Assembly: GCA_016756835.1 (NCBI GenBank) | Contig: JAESPE010000003.1 | Coordinates: forward strand, 1-64,000 | Length of the DNA stretch: 64,000 nucleotides | From: a gamma proteobacterium endosymbiont of Lamellibrachia anaximandri | GTDB taxonomy: Bacteria; Pseudomonadota; Gammaproteobacteria; Chromatiales; Chromatiaceae | Direction: 5' to 3' | Shown: positions 60,876 to 64,000 of the stretch, piece after piece | Numbering within the stretch: position 1 is the first letter of the stretch | How the letters are laid out: each line of letters starts with the position of its first letter | The notes under the pieces: model-generated | Database searches by the model: none | What the model saw: the letters and a program-made list of their open reading frames with translations, nothing else | What the model was told of the DNA's origin: nothing | Made by a program: the position numbers and the translations under genes

Positions 60876-63467
60876 ATGAGCGAATTCGCTAAAGAAATCC
60901 TGCCGGTCAACCTGGAAGACGAGATGCGTCAGTCCTATCTCGATTACGCCATGAGCGTAATCGTGGGACGCGCACTGCCGGATGTCCGCGACGGCCTCAA
61001 GCCGGTCCACCGCCGTGTTCTCTTCGCGATGAACGAACTCGGCAACGACTGGAACAAGCCCTATAAGAAATCGGCGCGTATCGTCGGCGACGTCATCGGT
61101 AAATACCACCCCCATGGTGATACCGCGGTCTATGACACCATGGTGCGTATGGCTCAGCCCTTCTCCATGCGCTACCTGCTGGTGGATGGTCAGGGTAACT
61201 TCGGCTCGGTGGACGGGGATTCACCTGCGGCCATGCGATATACCGAAGTCCGTATGTCGAAGATCGCCCACACCATGCTGGACGATCTGGACAAGGATAC
61301 GGTCGATTTCGTTCCCAACTATGACGAGACGGAACACGAACCCAGTGTCCTGCCGGCCAGGGTTCCCAATCTGCTGGTCAATGGCTCTGCCGGTATCGCC
61401 GTGGGCATGGCCACCAATGTGCCGCCGCATAATCTGACCGAGGTGATCGACGCTTGTGTGGCGCTGATCGACAATGACCAGATCACCATCGATGAACTGA
61501 TGCAGCATGTGCCCGGTCCTGATTTCCCGACGGCGGGCATTATCAACGGCGCCCTGGGTATTCACGAGGCCTATCATACAGGCCGTGGCCGCATCTATAT
61601 GCGGGCGCGCACCGAGATCGAGACCGATCCGTCCAACAATCGGCAATCGATCATCGTCCATGAATTACCCTACCAGGTGAACAAGGCGCGCATGCTGGAG
61701 CGCATCGCCGAACTGGTGAAAGAGAAGAAGATCGAAGGCATTACAGAGCTGCGCGACGAGTCCGACAAGGATGGCATGCGCGTGGTCATCACCCTGCGCC
61801 GTGGCGAGGTGGCGGAGGTGGTGCTGAATAATCTCTTCCAGCACACCGCAATGCAGAGTGTATTCGGCATCAACATGGTTGCGCTGGTGGATGGCCGGCC
61901 CCGCCTGTTGAATCTCAAGCAACTGCTCGAATTCTTTATTCGTCATCGCCGTGAGGTGGTGACCCGCAGAACCCTGTTTCAGTTGCGTAAGGCGCGCGAC
62001 CGCGCGCATGTGCTCGAAGGTCTGGCAGTTGCACTCGCCAACATCGACGAAGTCATCGAACTGATCAAAAAGGCATCCAGTCCTGCCGAGGCCAAAAAAG
62101 CGTTGTTGGCGCGACACTGGAAATCCGGGGCGCTGGAGTCGATGCTCGAACGGACCGGTGCCGGGAGCACCAGGCCGGAAGGATTGACGTCGGAATTTGG
62201 TCTGACCGATGAGGGTTATCGCCTTACCGAGGTACAGGCCCAGGCGATCCTCGACCTGCGATTGCATCGTCTGACCGGTCTGGAGCAGGATAAGATCATC
62301 AAGGAGTACGAGGAGCTGCTGGAGAAGATTGCCGATCTGCTCGATATCCTCGGTAATCCGAACCGCCTGATGCAGGTGATCCGTGAAGAACTTCTGGCCA
62401 TTCGCGAGCAGTATGGTGATGAACGGCGTACTGAGATTCTGCAGAACCGGCTGGATCTGACTCTGGAAGACCTGATCACCGAAGAGGACGTGGTGGTGAC
62501 ACTCTCCCACGGCGGTTACGCCAAGGCTCAGCCCATCACTACTTATCAGGCCCAGCGCAGGGGTGGCAAGGGTAAGATGGCGACTGCGACCAAGGACGAG
62601 GATTTCATCGACAAACTGTTCGTTGCCAGCACCCATGACACGATTCTCTGCTTCTCCAATCGAGGCAAGATCTATTGGCTGAAGGTCTATGAATTGCCCC
62701 AGGCGGGCCGCAACGCGCGCGGTAAACCGATGGTTAACCTGCTGCCGCTGGAAGGGGATGAGCGCATCAACGCCATCCTGCCGGTGCGTGAATATACCGA
62801 TGACCGTTATGTCTTCATGGCGACCAGTTCCGGTACGGTGAAAAAGACGCCGCTGGAGGCCTTCTCCCGGCCTCGGGCCAATGGCATTATTGCCGTGGAT
62901 CTGCGCGATGGGGACAAACTGATCGGTGTCGATATCACCGACGGTAACCAGGATGTGATGCTCTTCAGCAGTTCCGGCAAAGCGGTGCGCTTCAAGGAAT
63001 CCAATGTACGAGCCATGGGGCGTACCGCTTGCGGTGTGCGCGGCATCAAGCTTGAAGGGGGGCACGAGGTGGTCTCCCTAATTGTCGCGGAAAATGGCGA
63101 CGTCATGACCGTGACTGAAAACGGCTTCGGCAAGCGCACAGCGGTAGAGAAGTATCCGGTGCATGGTCGCGGCGGCATGGGTGTTATCTCCATTCAGACT
63201 TCGGAGCGCAATGGCCCTGTGGTTGGCGCAGTGCAGGTCGATGACGATGATGAGGTGATGATGATCACCGACGGCGGGACGCTGGTGCGTAACCGTGTCG
63301 TCGATGTTTCCCGGATGAGCCGAAACACCCAGGGTGTCATAATGATCCGCCTGAGCAAGAAAGAAAAACTGATCGGCATCGAGCGCGTCGAAAGTCTCGA
63401 CGAGGCAGAGGACGCGGAGGATGCAGAAGCGTCCGCTGGGGATGAGAGTGAGAATCCTGATGGGTAG
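60876..63467 (+). CDS. gyrA: DNA gyrase subunit A
   Basis: [70 protein letters not shown]. Confidence 0.98.
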   Translation: MSEFAKEILPVNLEDEMRQSYLDYAMSVIVGRALPDVRDGLKPVHRRVLFAMNELGNDWNKPYKKSARIVGDVIGKYHPHGDTAVYDTMVRMAQPFSMRYLLVDGQGNFGSVDGDSPAAMRYTEVRMSKIAHTMLDDLDKDTVDFVPNYDETEHEPSVLPARVPNLLVNGSAGIAVGMATNVPPHNLTEVIDACVALIDNDQITIDELMQHVPGPDFPTAGIINGALGIHEAYHTGRGRIYMRARTEIETDPSNNRQSIIVHELPYQVNKARMLERIAELVKEKKIEGITELRDESDKDGMRVVITLRRGEVAEVVLNNLFQHTAMQSVFGINMVALVDGRPRLLNLKQLLEFFIRHRREVVTRRTLFQLRKARDRAHVLEGLAVALANIDEVIELIKKASSPAEAKKALLARHWKSGALESMLERTGAGSTRPEGLTSEFGLTDEGYRLTEVQAQAILDLRLHRLTGLEQDKIIKEYEELLEKIADLLDILGNPNRLMQVIREELLAIREQYGDERRTEILQNRLDLTLEDLITEEDVVVTLSHGGYAKAQPITTYQAQRRGGKGKMATATKDEDFIDKLFVASTHDTILCFSNRGKIYWLKVYELPQAGRNARGKPMVNLLPLEGDERINAILPVREYTDDRYVFMATSSGTVKKTPLEAFSRPRANGIIAVDLRDGDKLIGVDITDGNQDVMLFSSSGKAVRFKESNVRAMGRTACGVRGIKLEGGHEVVSLIVAENGDVMTVTENGFGKRTAVEKYPVHGRGGMGVISIQTSERNGPVVGAVQVDDDDEVMMITDGGTLVRNRVVDVSRMSRNTQGVIMIRLSKKEKLIGIERVESLDEAEDAEDAEASAGDESENPDG

Positions 63468-63554
63468 GCCCGATCAAGCGTAGCGGATCGGGCGTATTCG
63501 GATCACGGAATAGATGTGGTTGTTGCCGGTTCCGCTACGCTTGAACCGGCCTAC
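63464..63554 (-). repeat. REP-like composite (B...A' on plus strand, A...B' on minus)
   Basis: GTAGGCCCGATCAAGCGTAGCGGATCGGGC - 31-nt spacer - GCCGGTTCCGCTACGCTTGAACCGGCCTAC. Confidence 0.85.
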
Positions 63555-63639
63555 TTCTGTTTCTAACAAATTAACATATGCTTGTAGCAGAAATGTTACG
63601 GCATTAAATCTTTAAATATCAGTAGATTGAGAGGCAAAG

Positions 63640-64000
63640 ATGTCACGTGTCTTTAACTTTAGCGCCGGTCCTGCGGCGCTGCCGGAAACCGTTCTTCAGC
63701 AGGCGCAGGAGGAACTTCTCAACTGGCATGATGCAGGTATGTCGGTCATGGAGATGAGCCACCGGGGCAAGGAATTCATGTCCATCGCGGAAACGGCAGA
63801 GGCCGATCTGCGGGAGTTGCTGGCGGTGCCTGACAACTACAAGGTGCTCTTTCTGCAGGGTGGCGCCTCCAGTCAGTTCGGCATGGTGCCGATGAATCTG
63901 ACCCGGGATAACAACAAGGTCGATTATATCAATACCGGCTCCTGGTCGAAGAAGGCGATCGCCGAGGCGAAACGCTACTGTGACGTCAATTTGGCCGCGG
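63640..64000 (+). CDS. serC: phosphoserine aminotransferase (partial, runs off window)
   Basis: [46 protein letters not shown]. Confidence 0.95.
   Translation, partial: MSRVFNFSAGPAALPETVLQQAQEELLNWHDAGMSVMEMSHRGKEFMSIAETAEADLRELLAVPDNYKVLFLQGGASSQFGMVPMNLTRDNNKVDYINTGSWSKKAIAEAKRYCDVNLAA

Noticed and set aside
61665-63065. 466-aa minus-strand ORF opposite gyrA
   Set aside because: Antisense shadow ORF; gyrA occupies the sense strand.

Overview
Gammaproteobacterial chromosome segment, possibly from a sulfur-oxidising, denitrifying lineage (inference from gene content). About 0-22 kb is a respiratory nitrate and NO-response region: narXL divergent from narK1-narK2-narGHJI, a cysteine-less DsrC-family protein, an HPP membrane protein, an FKBP PPIase, a DUF2235 protein, and a hemerythrin/DUF2249/NnrS-like/Crp-Fnr operon. 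22.6-33.6 kb is one 3670-aa surface protein with PKD, FG-GAP, PASTA, metal-binding and RHS/YD parts. 33.8-38.2 kb is accessory DNA, including two PEP-CTERM proteins and an integrase remnant abutting ssrA (tmRNA). From 38 kb on it is housekeeping: ssrA-smpB-ratA-rnfH-bamE-fur-recN-nadK-hrcA-grpE-dnaK-dnaJ-dapB, a fliK-like gene, wecB, mtaD-mtnA-gyrA-serC. This block is interrupted by a roadblock/small-GTPase/receiver-like gene module at 43.2-46.3 kb. The main leads are: (1) that GTPase/roadblock module, which resembles actinobacterial 'conservons'; (2) the giant protein, whose cadherin-like domain appears split by about 2.95 kb of FG-GAP sequence; (3) a REP-like palindrome family with compensatory stem changes and an invariant loop; (4) the RspA-like and HPP genes next to nar; (5) a sigma-54-like site upstream of the PEP-CTERM pair. 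All calls come from reading the sequence and ORF translations; no database search was run.
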